Under the pieces are notes generated by a model. That model saw only the letters and a program-made list of their open reading frames with translations, had not been told where the DNA came from and searched no databases. DNA of 64,000 nucleotides, taken from NCBI RefSeq assembly GCF_037176765.1, contig NC_090022.1, positions 179,916,117-179,980,116 of the forward strand, in the 5' to 3' direction. Within the stretch, counting starts at the first letter, position 1. Every line of letters begins with the position of its first letter. This document shows, piece by piece, positions 32,531 through 44,010 of the stretch. Origin of the DNA: Anolis sagrei. Lineage: Eukaryota; Chordata; Lepidosauria; Squamata; Anolidae. The position numbers and the translations under genes are program-made.

Positions 32531-33043
32531 TGCTCGGAATTGGATCTCCTACTCCCCCCCAAACCTGTTCCTGGCATTGCTACAACTGCACTGTAAATAA
32601 ACTGGCACTCTTCACTCATCCCATAATGAACGGACTTGCAATTGCAAAAAGTGCCAAAAATTGCCCTTGGTGTCCTGTGGTTGAGGCAGTGTTATCCACT
32701 TATAGCTACTGTGCTGTTGTAGAGAATGGGCTTTTGAAAGGACAAGAGTTGGTCATGTTCTTATGGCAATTCCTGATGCCAAGAACTACCCAGATTAGAA
32801 GACCTAGCCATTAAGTCTATGGATTTAATTTTTCTCTTTAGAACGCTGTGCCCACATAACAAGAACATCAGTTTTGAAACTCTCCCAGATCTAGTCTTTA
32901 TCCAAAGCAAGGCTAAGGCCACCGATTTAAGCCTCTGAAGACTCATTAATGTCTGACACCATGTAACTTCATTCAAGATCTATGGACAGCCAAAAGCAAC
33001 ATACATCATTGTGAGTGGTAAAGAACACCCAAACCCACCATGG
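32531..33043. other. No recognisable feature
   Basis: About 500 bases with nothing that I can name. Confidence 0.45.
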
Positions 33044-33285
33044 TTGTTTTCCCTGTTTCCCATCATGGTCAACTGTGAATTGCGCATATGATAGTTTCAG
33101 TGCCTGAGCAGACAGCTTCGGAACCTTCTAGATAGATTTGAAAAACTTTGGCGGTTAGCCCCACTCACTCTCCCCTTGCGAGTAGAAGTAGCAGGTGGCC
33201 AGAGCCACCACCTCAGTTCTTTTTATCCGCCGCTTATGCAGCAGCTATGGAACACCTCTCTCCCTTTGACTAGTATTATTATTAT
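33044..33285. repeat. Diverged copy of the DIRS-like terminal region (fossil)
   Basis: The order CATGGTCAACTGTGAATT, a spacer, AGCCCCACTCACTCTCCCC and CAGTTCTTTTTATCCGCCGC parallels 29,066-29,250 (GTGGTCGCCTGTGAATTC, AGCCCCACCCCTTTCTCCCC, CAGTTCTTCCGCCGC). It seems to be an older lone terminal piece of the same family. Confidence 0.45.
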
Positions 33286-33304
33286 TATTACACTGTTCAA
33301 CGGA

Positions 33305-33655
33305 GAAAAAGTTTCGGGCCTGAAAATAGTTGTTCTTTTATGATTTTGGGGTGCTGAAAACGAAAATGATATTTAAAAATGTATATTGGCTCTAGTTTTT
33401 ATGATATAAGCAATCACGTATGGTTGAAAAAATGCATATTGCGACTTACACTGTGGAAGATTCTAGAAAGTTGCGGGCCTGAAAATAGCTGTTCTTTTAT
33501 AATTTTGGGGTGCTGAAAATGAAAATGACATTTAAAAAAGTATATTGGCTCTAGTTTTTAAGATATAAGCAATCACGTGATCACGTATGGTTGAAAAAAT
33601 GCATATTGCGACTTACACTATGGAAGATTCTAAAATACTCTAGAAAGTTTGATGA
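33305..33655. repeat. Two-copy tandem duplication, ~160-bp unit, unknown
   Basis: Unit 1 starts AGTTTCGGGCCTGAAAATAG near 33,310. Unit 2 starts AGTTGCGGGCCTGAAAATAG near 33,469. Both include GATTTTGGGGTGCTGAAAA-like text, TATTGGCTCTAGTTTTTA and GCATATTGCGACTTACACT. Unit 2 has an extra ATCACGTGAT. No coding sense or family that I know. Confidence 0.7.
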
Positions 33656-34639
33656 TGCAGTATTAGTGCCGTGTGCAAAAGCCAGAAAGCCCTAAATGGA
33701 CTCCATCAATGCTGTCAGACTACTGCTGGAGCATTGTAAGAGACAATCCTTTCCTTGAATACAAAAGAAAAGTCAAGAGAAGCAAACAGGATATAAACTA
33801 AAGTCACTATTAAAGCGACATTTAAACTTTCAGACTTTTCAACTGCATTAGGCCTACTAATATAGTTTCTTGCTGCACCAACATAAACAATAGACTAATT
33901 AAATAAATATTTCTCATGTATAAACTATTGGCAATATAATTTGACTAAAATTTAGTAAATATTCACGGTTTATATAAATGCAGTAAGGTTAGGCGCATTA
34001 TCATAATATTAACGAATTACCTATTGTGAAGAAAATTGAAATAGCTGTTGCATAAAAACCAGAGCCAATTAACACATTTAATTATTATATTTGAATTCAG
34101 CATGTTAAATTTATTAAGAAATGGCAGATTTCGTTTCCGTAACTGAGACAAACTGAAAATTTGTAGAACAGCGTTATTATTATTATTATATTCTTATTAT
34201 TAAACTGTGTTACTGGTTTTGGTTTTTGCCTGGACTACACTACATATCAGGCTGGTAATGGCATTTACCGCCTCTTTTGTGAGGGGGTGTCTTAACCAGC
34301 ATGCAATTGTTTTAATGAATCTTCACATATAGCCCTGACATTCCTGTGCCTTCCCCTAAACCCCAATTTCTGGAAAAAAGACTAGGTGAAAACAATGGTC
34401 TAAGGGATGCAGTTTTGTCCCCAAAGTTGCTTCATAAATTGCCCCAGCCCACAATAGAAAAAAAAAATCACTTAAAAAAGCAATGAAGCATCACTTGTTT
34501 TGGAAAGCAGTGATTGTGCAGACAGCATGGCACTAACTTCTGCTGCTATACATGTGCCTTATGCATTACCGACCTCACTTACAGGACCTCCTATTTCCTT
34601 ATGTCAAGGCACCCTTTAATACAAGCGTCGTCAAACTCG
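33656..34639. other. No recognisable feature
   Basis: AT-rich sequence downstream of KPNA2, with short ATT runs near 34,172-34,200. No gene seen. Confidence 0.45.
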
Positions 34640-34932
34640 CTCAGGGTCAACCTAAGTCTGAAATGACTTGAAAGCAAACAACAACAGCAACAATCCTATC
34701 TCATAAGCCAAAAGCAGGCCCACACTTCCCATTGAAATACTAATAAGTTTATATTTGTTAAAATAGTTCATTTTAATTATTGTATTGTTTTTAAGTGCTT
34801 TTTGCACTACAAATAAGATATGTGATGTATGCATAGGAATTCATTCAATTTTTTTTCAAATTATAATCCGGCCCTCCAACAGTTTGAGGGACTGTGACCT
34901 GGCCCTCTGTTTAAAAGGTTTGAGGACCCCTG
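34640..34932 (-). mobile_element. SPIN-like hAT element, truncated
   Basis: The plus strand carries CTCAGGGTCAACCTAAGTCT first, then GGCCCACACTTCCCATTGAA and ATGTATGCATAGGAATTCAT, and ends GGTTTGAGGACCCCTG at 34,932. The first end is lost. Same family as at 2.97, 43.5, 44.8 and 55.4 kb. Confidence 0.75.
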
Positions 34933-34984
34933 CTTTAATTGATAAGATGGCAAGAAGAATTTCTTCAAACTGCATCATTTTGCA

Positions 34985-35477
34985 AGGTAAATTTATTACA
35001 TTTCATCAATTAATCTCAAAATCAGTTTCATCCCAAAAGCAGAGTAGCCTCTTACTCTTCCATGAGCTCCTAAGAGAAGGCCTTTTGTTTGAAGTCAAGG
35101 CTGCGCAGTGTTTCAGTTCTGCCAGGCGGTGTGAATGGATCAAGCAGGCAATTGTGAGACACTCAAAGGCCCACACGCTGCTTTCATCTCTCAAGGACAA
35201 CACAGACAGACTACATCTAGGAAAATCCAACCGATGAAGGACAGTTCGAAGATGCAAAAGTTTACAGGAATACAAAATAAAAAAAAAAGGAGACACAGGC
35301 AGAAGACAAGGAATCCACACAGGGCATGGACTCTTGTTGTGAACGGTTCAAGTAGTTTCAGTCGTAACAAAGTGCTACATCACATTTTCACATAGAAAAA
35401 GGGCAGTGTAAAAAGTGGGGCAGACAAGACAAGACAGACAGACTGGTAGTTGTGTCCGGTGCCAAACAAAAGATCGA
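34985..35477 (-). other. KPNA2: KPNA2 3-prime untranslated region
   Basis: Sequence downstream of the KPNA2 stop. An AATAAA (minus strand, 34,997-34,992) is the best poly(A) signal, giving a tail of about 500 bases. The true cleavage site cannot be read from sequence alone. Confidence 0.55.
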
Positions 35478-35567
35478 CTAGAAATTAAAGGTATCAGTTT
35501 CATCTTGAATCTGGAAAGCATATCCATCAGGTGTGGACTCGGGAACAATATTCTCATCTTCTTTCTC
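35478..35567 (-). CDS. KPNA2: KPNA2 exon 11, C-terminus and stop
   Basis: Thirty codons including TAG at 35,480-35,478. They encode the acidic tail EKEDENIVPESTPDGYAFQI and end DETDTFNF, against GAPGTFNF in human. The acceptor is TTTGCAG. This tail contacts the export factor CAS in the family. Confidence 0.95.
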   Translation of the reverse strand, partial: EKEDENIVPESTPDGYAFQIQDETDTFNF

Positions 35568-35929
35568 CTGCAAAGAAAGGAATTCGTCAATAAAACCATA
35601 ATGCTGAAATCCTGCACTGATAATGTCAGGTTAGCTAGGGCCAAACAGTCAGGGCCAGTTAGCGACAACCATATTCATAAGTGTTATCACAGTATTAACT
35701 GAAGATTTGCTTTAAAGCATGTTAGGCATGGAGTTCACTCATCTGTCCCAACCACCTTTGCTGCCCAACAGCTTTTTTACTGGGCTCCCTTGAAGACCCA
35801 ATGAGAGCAACGTCTGCCAGGGAGGGAGGGACCTATTTTAAACCCAGATAGGCAATGTCACATTATCTTTATTGTGACTTAACTGCAGCCGTTACATAAC
35901 ATAACTGCTGCCTTGCTGATTGAACTTAC

Positions 35930-36079
35930 CTCTCCACAGAAGTATTTCTCGATGAGAACTGCAGCAGCCTTGTAAATCTGCTCATTTTCATGGTGTTGTA
36001 GAGCCTCAATTTTGTCTACACCACCAAACTCTTCAATCATCAGGGCAAGCTTTTCAGTCTCCCCTATCTTATCAGCTGC
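35930..36079 (-). CDS. KPNA2: KPNA2 exon 10, last ARM repeat
   Basis: Fifty codons, phase 0 at both ends: [20 protein letters not shown], then [20 protein letters not shown] and IEKYFCGE. The acceptor is CCCATAG and the donor GTAAGTT. Corresponds to the end of the ARM domain. Confidence 0.95.
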
Positions 36080-36178
36080 CTATGGGAAGAAAGTGATGGA
36101 AACGTTGGCTAAATTAACCTCATTTACACTTGGCAATAGTATACCAGGAGACCCTGCTGTAGGCCTGTAGGTTCATTT

Positions 36179-36835
36179 TCCGGTCCCAATTCAAGGTGCA
36201 GGGGCTTATCTACAAAGCCCTAAACAGTTTGGGGCCCGCCTATCTGCGTGACCGCATCTCCGTGAACGAATCCACACGATCTCTCCAATCATCTGGAGAG
36301 GCCCTGCTCACGATCCCACCTGTGTCGCAAGCGCGTTTGGTGGGGACGAGGGACAGGGCCTTCTCTGTGGTAGCCCCCCGATTCTGGAACTCTCTCCCCA
36401 AGGACATCAGAACTCTCTCCCCAACGTTGGCAGTCTTTAGGAAGAGCTTAAAGACGTGGCTGTTCCAGTGTGCCTTTCCAGAATAGGAAATTCCTAGCAT
36501 CATGTCCCAAATGCACTTTATTAGAGATTTAAGATTGTCTGCACACCGCACCTCTCTAAAAACCTATCCATTTCACCTGTCATGTCCAGCACTTTTTAAA
36601 TTTTATTCATTACATTTGGCCCGGCCTTAGTTTTTAAATGTGTTGTGGTGTTATTGTCTAATGTTTATTGCTATTGCTTTATGTTTGTTGTTTTGCTTTA
36701 TGAGTTTTATTGTTGTATTTGTTATGCTGTTGTTTTTCGAGGGCCTTGGCCTTTTGTAAGCCGCACCAGGTCCTACGGGAGATGTTAGCGGGGTAAAAAT
36801 AAAGATAAAGATAATAATAATAATAATAATAGGCC
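36179..36835 (+). mobile_element. L2-clade LINE 3-prime end in KPNA2 intron 10
   Basis: Antisense to KPNA2. The coding remnant reads GLIYKALNSLGPAYLRDRIS and TRDRAFSVVAPRFWNSLPKD. A 3-prime untranslated region with TGTAAGCCGCACCAGGTCC and a (AAT)n tail at about 36,812-36,831 follows. 5-prime truncated. Confidence 0.75.
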
Positions 36836-36959
36836 ATTCTAAGTTCAAACATTAGGCTACAAATATACTGCACACTGCTTAGGGAGCCTTATTGAAATTT
36901 GCTGCTTCTACAAAAGGAAGGACAAGTAATAGCAGTTTGTGAGCTATACAAGAGATCAT

Positions 36960-37428
36960 AATGAACCATCACGAAGCTTAAGATCATCAGGAGAGGCCCT
37001 GCTCTCGATCCCACCACTCTCGCAAACGCGGTTGGTGGGGACAAGAGACAGGGCCTTCTTGGTAGTGGCCCCCCGTCTGTGGAACTCTCTCCCTAAGGAT
37101 ACCAGGTTGGCCACCTCCCTCCTGTCCTTTAGAAGACAATTGAAGACTTGGCTCTGGGGCCAGGCGTTCGATGAGAGACCAGCAGCAATAGGAAAAGGAA
37201 ATTTTGATTTTGCGACATGGATTCTCCCGGCTCAGCTTGGTTTTACTGGCACATTAATCTATTAATGTATTGTTAAATTTTACTGATGATGTTGTACAAT
37301 GTTTTTAAATGATTTTATTGTGAATTTATGCTGTTAGCGTCCTCTGATGCTCATGTGAAGCCACGCTGAGTCCCCCTTGTGGGGAGAAGGGCGCGATATA
37401 AATATATGAAACAAATAAATAAATAATG
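36960..37428 (+). mobile_element. Second L2-clade LINE 3-prime end in intron 10
   Basis: The coding remnant SLRSSGEALLSIPPLSQTRL and RAFLVVAPRLWNSLPKDTRL precedes GCTGAGTCCCCCTTGTGGG and an AATAAATAAATAA tail. It is separate from the copy just upstream and diverged from it. Confidence 0.75.
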
Positions 37429-37449
37429 TGCATCACCATTTGTAACTTA

Positions 37450-37823
37450 TACCACAGGCTGTCTCCTGAGTTACAAACATCCCACTTATAAATTAAGAAG
37501 AGAGATGAGACAACAGGAGGTGAGAGAAATCTACTCCTCGGAAGGGAAATTCACTCCTGAAAGAGTTATTATCATGGGGGAAAAGTGTTTCCACCGAAGC
37601 TATTATCACCAATCCTTGTTTCCACAATAAGCCACATTTTTCAAAATCTAATCACAGAGACAGAAAAGAAGGTGAAATCTTCTAAACAGGGGCACAGGCA
37701 GCAAACAAACACCTCAGGGATGTTAACTATTCCCTATGCTATCTTAAGCTTAGATTACATTGAGAAAATGTACATGTTCTGACTTACATACAAACCTTGT
37801 TCGTAACTTGGGGACTGCTTGGA
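37450..37823 (+). mobile_element. GGCAGTCCC-type DNA element, nearly whole, in intron 10
   Basis: Starts AGGCTGTCTCCTGAGTTACA and ends TCGTAACTTGGGGACTGCTT, so the inverted termini are both visible. The body matches the split copy at 21.7-23.3 kb. Non-coding. Confidence 0.65.
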
Positions 37824-38185
37824 CACAAGTCCAAAAGAAGTAACGTATGATGGCAGACCTTCCACGCACCTGTCTGACTGACGAGCTTTGTAGTAGTATC
37901 TTATTGAGTAACAGAAGATGTCCTCAACTGACCTCAACAGATACACTTGCCAGTCTACTTTTGCATTGGGCTCTCTGCTCTAGCAACTGTAAAAAGCTGG
38001 CTTCTCGCTATTCTGGTATACTGCTCGTTTCAAGCAGTTCATACTTAGTAGACAGATTTCATTCAGATAAAGTAAGGTGAACCGCAAAGCAATTGGGGCC
38101 CAATCCTCAGTGTTAAAGGGAAAATATATGTCAAAGTCCAATTTGGAAATGACATTTCAGCTGCTGTTTCTTTTGCCAAACTTAC

Positions 38186-38368
38186 CTGGAAGATGTTAGT
38201 AATGCCATCCATAATCACTAGGATAGTTTTACTGTCTTTAACTGTCAGAAGGTTCATCAGTGGCTCAATTACTCCACACTGAACAAGGTACACAATATGG
38301 GGAATTGCTCCACCGCTTGTGAAGTTGGTCACAGCCCACGCCGCTTCCTTTTGGGATTTGAAATCCCC
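38186..38368 (-). CDS. KPNA2: KPNA2 exon 9, ARM repeats
   Basis: Sixty-one codons: [20 protein letters not shown], then [20 protein letters not shown] and DGITNIFQ. Includes the W-x-x-x-N array pair (WAVTN) of the minor NLS-binding groove. Acceptor AAAACAG, donor GTAAGTT. Confidence 0.95.
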
Positions 38369-38563
38369 CTGTTTTAAAAACATATATATGATTATGGAGT
38401 GAGCATGAAATAGCCTAGATGGAGGAAAATTTGGACACCTGGGTTAAAAGTAGAAAAATGTGGAATTTTGAAGTGATTTTAGAACTTCCTAAGAATTTTT
38501 GTTCAACTCTTTTAAGGAGTTTTCTAATAAATATAGAACAAATATGCTTTATGCAGAAAGAAA

Positions 38564-38776
38564 TCTATATAAAATGTAATGCCCGTTTGTGGGATTAACA
38601 TAACTCAAAAACCACTGGACGAATTGACATGAAATTTGGACACTACACCCCTAACAGACCAACAAGTGACCATCACTCATAACCACTGCCCCCTCCCCCC
38701 CAAAAAAACCCAAAAAGGACTTAAAAACCCCACAAAGCTAAATGATGATAAAGAAAAAAGGGAGGGAAGGAAGGGG

Positions 38777-38809
<33 letters not shown>

Positions 38810-39451
38810 GAAAGAGGGAGGGAGGGAAAGAAGGAAAGAGGGAAGTAAGCAAAGAGCGAAGGAAGAAAGGAAAGAAGTAGAGAAGGAAGAAAGGAAACGA
38901 AAAATGGGGAAGGAGAGAAAGGGGTAGAAAAGGAAGGAAGGAGAGAAGGACAGAAAAAAGGAAAGAAAGGAAAGAGGGAGTGAAGGAAGGAAGGAAGGAA
39001 GGAGCAGAAAAAGTGGGAGGGAAGGAAAGAGAGAAGGAAGGAAGCGAAAAGCAAAGGAAGGAAAGAGGTAGAGAAGGAAGAAAGGAGAAAAAGAGGAAGG
39101 AAAAGAAAAAGGAGGAGGGAAAGAAAGAGGTAGAGAAGGAAGAAAGGAGAGAAGGAGAGAAAAAAGGAAAGGAAAGAAAGAGGGAGCTAAGGAAGGAGGG
39201 AAAGAAGCATAAAAAGAGGGAGGGAAGGAAAGAAGGGAAGAGAGTAGGAAGCATGGAGCAAAGAGCTAAGGAAGGAAAGGTAGAGAAGGAAGAAAGGAGA
39301 GAAAGAGGAAGGAAAGAAAGAAAGGAAAGAGTTAGAGAAGGAAGGAGAGAAGGAAAGAAATAAGGAAAGGAAGGAAAGAGGAAGCAAAGAAAGGAGGGAA
39401 AGAAAGAGAGAGGGAAGGTTGGCCACAGCAACGTGTGGTGGGTACAGCTAA
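38564..39451 (+). mobile_element. Helitron with polypurine expansion, KPNA2 intron 9
   Basis: Starts TCTATATAAAATGTAATG and ends with the hairpin GGCCACAGCAACGTGTGG and CTAA at 39,448-39,451. Between is a GGAA/GAAA-rich tract of about 660 bp. The same internal expansion, in reverse, fills the Helitrons at 58.7-59.2 and 26.0-26.1 kb, so it travels with the family. The end is not followed by T, so that terminus is slightly altered. Confidence 0.75.
38755..39418. repeat. Polypurine tract (GGAA/GAAAG)n
   Basis: About 660 bases almost free of pyrimidines on the plus strand. Very long open frames on both strands are a by-product of this composition. Sequence of this kind can form triplex DNA in vitro. 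Confidence 0.9.
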
Positions 39452-40048
39452 CATAGTTCTAAATAATGACATTTCCAGGTCAGTACACTATGTAACAAAA
39501 TTTGGAAAAAAAATCTGTTCCTGGTTTGAAAGTGTGATTCCTATTTTATTGTGCGGTACTTACTTTGAAAGTAGTTGTGGCAGTCACAAAAACAAATTAT
39601 GTTGAATTGGCTGAGACCTGATGAGATATTCATTGAAAAACTATAGCAAAATGTGCTGCAGGGTGTACCGCAAAAATGAGGGTTTTTTCAGTTTAATAAA
39701 CTTCTCCCATATTTTTATAATAGAACCAATTAGGAAATAACATTTACAACCCAGGAACAAAATAAATAAAAATAAATTAAAAATTTTAAAAATCCTACTT
39801 TTCTATTTGTAAGAGAGAGGGGAAACTCCTGGTAGACTGAAACCCTGGATCCAATGTTTTATACTTCATGTTCTTGGAGAACGTAACATTTATAAAAACT
39901 ATTTAATTTTGTATTCTTTAACGAAAGATAATTAAACAGAGAGATTATTTCATAATTGCACTCTCTCAAAAACTGAAAAGATCACTTGCAACTTTAAAAT
40001 ACGTACATTGACACTTACATACTACAGGGACATTAAAAAAATCTGGAT

Positions 40049-40183
40049 CAGTGATTCCCAACCTTTGGTCCTCCAGCTGTTTTGGACTTCAGCGCCCAGA
40101 AGTCTCAGCCATCTTACCAGCTGTTAGGAATTGTGGGAGCTGAAGTTCAAAATACCTAGAGGTCCAAACATTGGGAATCACTG
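40049..40183. mobile_element. hAT-type MITE in KPNA2 intron 9
   Basis: Ends CAGTGATTCCCAACCTTTGG and its inverse CATTGGGAATCACTG. Flanks ATCTGGAT and ATCTAGAT match at 7 of 8 positions. Diverged, older copy of the 12.3 kb family. Confidence 0.75.
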
Positions 40184-40397
40184 ATCTAGATGCAACATGA
40201 GCAATAGTGTATTATTGCAGCAAGTTTTCCATCTAAATACAAATGACTACAATTTCACTTTAAGCCAAAGGATGAAATTGCCTGTACATTTTCCTATCTC
40301 AGATGAATATATGAGCTGCAGAAATGTGAACAGCTTGTTTATTTTACAGATTCACTAGGTTTTACATCAGAGACCAAAAATTGTTATTTTTTTTCAC

Positions 40398-40631
40398 CTT
40401 TTCCAAAATCCTAACTAGATATGGGACGAGTCCATGGTCCACAACCTTCTGGATCTGGTCCTGCCGGCCAGCAGTGATGTTAGACATAGTCCATGCTGCT
40501 TCTTTCTGGATGTTGCCTTTGGGATGAGTAAGCAAGCTGGGGAAAACAGCAAGGGCTCCGGAATCGATGACAATCTGAGTTTGTTCATCGGTCCCTGTGA
40601 CAATGTTTCCTATGGCCCTTAGTGATGGAGT
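40398..40631 (-). CDS. KPNA2: KPNA2 exon 8, ARM repeats
   Basis: Seventy-eight codons: [57 protein letters not shown] and [16 protein letters not shown]. It contains the WTMSN array motif. Acceptor CTCCCAG, donor GTGAAA, a usable but weaker donor than the others. Confidence 0.95.
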
Positions 40632-40927
40632 CTGGGAGAAGAAATTAGGCTATTTAGCAAGTGTAAATAATAATAGAAGATATACAGCAGAATGTAATTT
40701 ACTCATGTAATGAGCCCTTTGTAGCATTATTATGGCGAATACATATGAAGTTATCTATCCCAGGGAAATACCATATTCTTCACTCTACGGCTCTGCAATT
40801 AAAATAAGATATACAGGCAAATCATGCTAGATTTCTCAGTTGTCTGATCATCTCTAAAAATGAAAACATACTTCCAGCTGACCAAGTTTCTTTCCCGATT
40901 ACATCCACTGGAAGAGACACATTAGAG

Positions 40928-41049
40928 CAGTGGTTCTCAATCCTGTGGGTCCCCAGGTGTTTTGGCCTATAACTCCCAGCCAATTTACCAGCTGCTTTCT
41001 GGGAGTTGAAGGCCAAAACATCTGGGGACCCACAAGTTGAGAACCACTG
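40928..41049. mobile_element. hAT-type MITE in KPNA2 intron 8
   Basis: CAGTGGTTCTCAATCCTGTG to its inverse GTTGAGAACCACTG. Flanks CATTAGAG and CGTTAGAG match at 7 of 8 positions. Confidence 0.8.
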
Positions 41050-41502
41050 CGTTAGAGCAAACAATGTGCTCACAATGGAAGCAGGTCTCTTTCCAGCATA
41101 CACAATGAGAAACCCACGAGCAGATTCTTGGCTTCCAGCTCATCCTTCACTTTTCTAAGAAACCCACTGTATTATCATTAATTTTCAGCCCTCAATTCCC
41201 TCCCTTGTGGATCCCAGAAAACATGCTGGTACTTTACATGTATTCATACATTTTGAGTGGTGGGGAAATAACCCAGCTGCACATGCAGTCACTGGATAGA
41301 CTAATAAAGCAGGAAGTCTGAACTTTTAAATAAACAGAGTCACAATAAATCTCTATGGATAGTTAAAGGAACACTCCAGCCCAAAACTATGCTTCTAGAA
41401 ACCTGCTGCTCCGAAGAGGATAATTATCTCTGCCTGAACATTTCAGGAGCTGGACCTAGAGCGCTGCGTAACTCAACCGATCTGTGTTTGAAGGCATCTT
41501 AC

Positions 41503-41766
41503 CACTATTGGAATTTCTCCGCATGCCAAGAGCTTCACTAATTGCGGCACCACTCCAGTGTTCACCACCATTTCAATTCTGTCATTTGAGCCATCGGTTA
41601 AGTAAGAAATAGCCCAGCATGTATCTGCCAAAACCTCGTGGTCATGGTGGTGCAGTAACCGGAAGAGAGTAGGAAGGATCTGCTGAACGGCTTCGATAGG
41701 CGGTGAAGGGTTCTTGTTACGGCAGAGGTTGGAAAGGGTCCAGGTTACGTTGCGCAAGTAGCCAAG
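41503..41766 (-). CDS. KPNA2: KPNA2 exon 7, central ARM repeats
   Basis: Eighty-eight codons, phase 0: [20 protein letters not shown], then [20 protein letters not shown] and [17 protein letters not shown]. The W-x-x-x-N pairs WTLSN and WAISY line the major NLS groove. Acceptor TTATCAG, donor GTAAGA. The 99-bp intron before it is the shortest in the gene. Confidence 0.95.
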
Positions 41767-41865
41767 CTGATAACAAACCATAGAAGTTAATTAGTAGCAC
41801 CGATACCGCTAAAACATAACCCACTTCCAGCATCAAAATGGTTGCAGCAACAGTCAGTAACTTAC

Positions 41866-41960
41866 AGGTATAGACGAATGATCAGGATCAGCAAGCAGAG
41901 CCAAAAGTGGGTCAAGTGCACCATATTTAATGACTAAGTCCCTGTAGCCACAGCCATCAC
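41866..41960 (-). CDS. KPNA2: KPNA2 exon 6
   Basis: Ninety-five bases encoding (G)[19 protein letters not shown] and [12 protein letters not shown]. Joins exon 5 after the first base of a glycine codon. Human has [20 protein letters not shown] here. Acceptor ATTTCAG, donor GTAAGTT. Confidence 0.94.
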
Positions 41961-42874
41961 CTGAAATTGAGGCAAGGCTGTCATCAGATGTACATAAGGA
42001 AGTGTTCATCAAATCATTTGTTTTTCAGATAGGAAAACCACCACAGGAGAGCATGGAGATAACGTGTTACAGACATCAAAGACATCAAATGAAAACCCTA
42101 GCGAGGAACAAGTTGACTAGATCCACTTCCAACACAAGTCAACTGATTAGTATACCAAAGGTGTCTATTGGCACCCATCAGCCATGCCACACCGCTCTTA
42201 TAATTAGATATAGGCACAAGGAAATTATCAATATTAAGAGATGGCACAGCTTGACAGTTTCAGAATTTCTCCATGCAATCAGCCTAAGCCAGAGGGTGTC
42301 AGGGATGACAACTTGTCAACCCCAGCTTTGAGAATATATGCAATACCTGTGGCTTCAAGGGACCCAAAAAGCATTTTCCCCCTTTTGCTCCCATCAACCT
42401 AATTCTTGCAAAGGAATTCTTAGCTTTGTCTATAGGAGTCACACAGTGATCAAATCACTAGAAATACTCATATGAACATCTACTCTACATCATCAGGATC
42501 GTTTTATTTGCACAATTTTCAATCAAGTACAATGCAAGACTTTCACAGGATCACGTAATTAATATCCTTTATTTATTTGTCTGTCTTTCTTTAAATATGA
42601 GACCTAAGGCTGCTCACAGTATAACATCCTGTATTCTGATATATATATATATACACACACACACTGAGACCCCCCAAAATTGGTCCTGTAGGCAAATTAA
42701 GACGATTCTTCATACTCCTGATATTTTTCCAAGGATAGGTATATGCCAACCTGATTCTGCAGGAAAATGTAAACTTCATTTGGTTTCTAATGAATTATTC
42801 TGTCACTTTGTATACACATTTCTTAAAAGAACAAACAGAATGCACTCTGCCATATATAAGTTCTATGAACATAC
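41961..42874. other. KPNA2 intron 6, no clear repeat
   Basis: About 0.9 kb. An alternating AT/AC tract lies at 42,640-42,664. The plus-strand open frames here are not supported. Confidence 0.6.
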
Positions 42875-43143
42875 CTGCAATATTTCCCAAGGCCCATACA
42901 GCTTGCTCACTGATGTGAATATGGGGAGAAGCAAGCAGACTAATGAAGGCCGGGATTGCTCCTTTTTCCACTACAGCTTTTGTTTGTTCTGATGTGCCAG
43001 AGGCAATGTTGGTCAGCGCCCAAGCCGATTCAAACTGAATAGGACTACAATCTGTTCTTCCCAAGAAGGACACAAGCTTTGAAATAACACCAGCTTTGAT
43101 TATCTGGTCTATAGGGGGCTGTTTCTCCTTTGACAGTAGTTTC
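42875..43143 (-). CDS. KPNA2: KPNA2 exon 5, first ARM repeats
   Basis: A 269-base exon: [60 protein letters not shown] and [11 protein letters not shown]. Contains WALTN and WALGN of the major NLS groove. Phase 2 in, phase 1 out. Acceptor TTGTAG, donor GTATGTT. Confidence 0.96.
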
Positions 43144-43453
43144 CTACAAGGAATAAGGGAGTCAATCCATTAACATTTCATAGACAAAATTCTTAGATCT
43201 ATTATAATATCCTGACCAGCTTTAATTAGCTCCAGTTTTGTGATATGAGTCCATTTTGAGCACAGCTTGTTTCATGTGTAAATAGTGGCTATTGCCAATC
43301 TATTCGGCAATGAACTGAAAGATTTTTCAGTTACACTAAAGCTATGATTTAGGATGCTGCATATAACAGTAAAATGTATATGGTTGAAAATGGTTTTCTT
43401 CAGCATTAAGAGATCTACATTAGAATTTTAGCAACCCACTCCATATGTTAGAT

Positions 43454-43808
43454 TAGGAGTCCTCAAACCTTTTAAACAGAGGGCCAGGTCACAATCCCTC
43501 AAACTGTTGGAGGGCTGTATTATAATTTTTTAAAAATGAATGAATTCCTATGCTCACTACACATATCTTATTTATAGTGCAAAAAACATTTTTAAAAATA
43601 CAATTAAAATTACGAACAATTTAAAAAATATAAACTTATTAGTATTTTAATGGAATATGTGGGCCTGATTTTGGCTGATGTGATAGGATTTTTGTTGTTA
43701 TTGTGTGCTTTCAAGTTGTTTCAGACTTAGGTTGACCCTGAACGAGGGCTGGGTAAATGACCTTGGAGGGCCGCATTTGGTCCACAGACCTTAGTTTGAG
43801 GAACCCTG
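43454..43808 (+). mobile_element. SPIN-like hAT element in KPNA2 intron 5
   Basis: AGGAGTCCTCAAACCTTTTA to TTAGTTTGAGGAACCCTG. The body has GAATTCCTATGCTCACTACA and GTGGGCCTGATTTTGGCTGA. Complete at both ends, no insert. Confidence 0.8.
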
Positions 43809-43921
43809 TGCTAGACTGTACGAAACCTCAAATCATATTCAACATCTTGCTTATACGATACCCCCATCACCAGCCTGCCATATGCACAATCTACAGAACA
43901 GTATTAACTCTATATGCTTAC

Positions 43922-44010
43922 CTAGCGGCCTGTGTAGCTTGCAGCTGCAATTCATCATTACTGCTGTTGATACCTTTAACAATGTCTTCAACAGACCAGT
44001 GGACAACAAC
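43922..44010 (-). CDS. KPNA2: KPNA2 exon 4
   Basis: Eighty-nine bases: [20 protein letters not shown], then [10 protein letters not shown] with the last codon split. Links the IBB domain to the ARM repeats. Human has [20 protein letters not shown]. Acceptor TTTATAG, donor GTAAGC. Confidence 0.95.

Noticed and set aside
38677-39431. Open frames of up to 236 codons on both strands
   Set aside because: They lie in a polypurine/polypyrimidine tract that has almost no stop codons in either direction. The products are only F, L, S, P or K, E, R, G.
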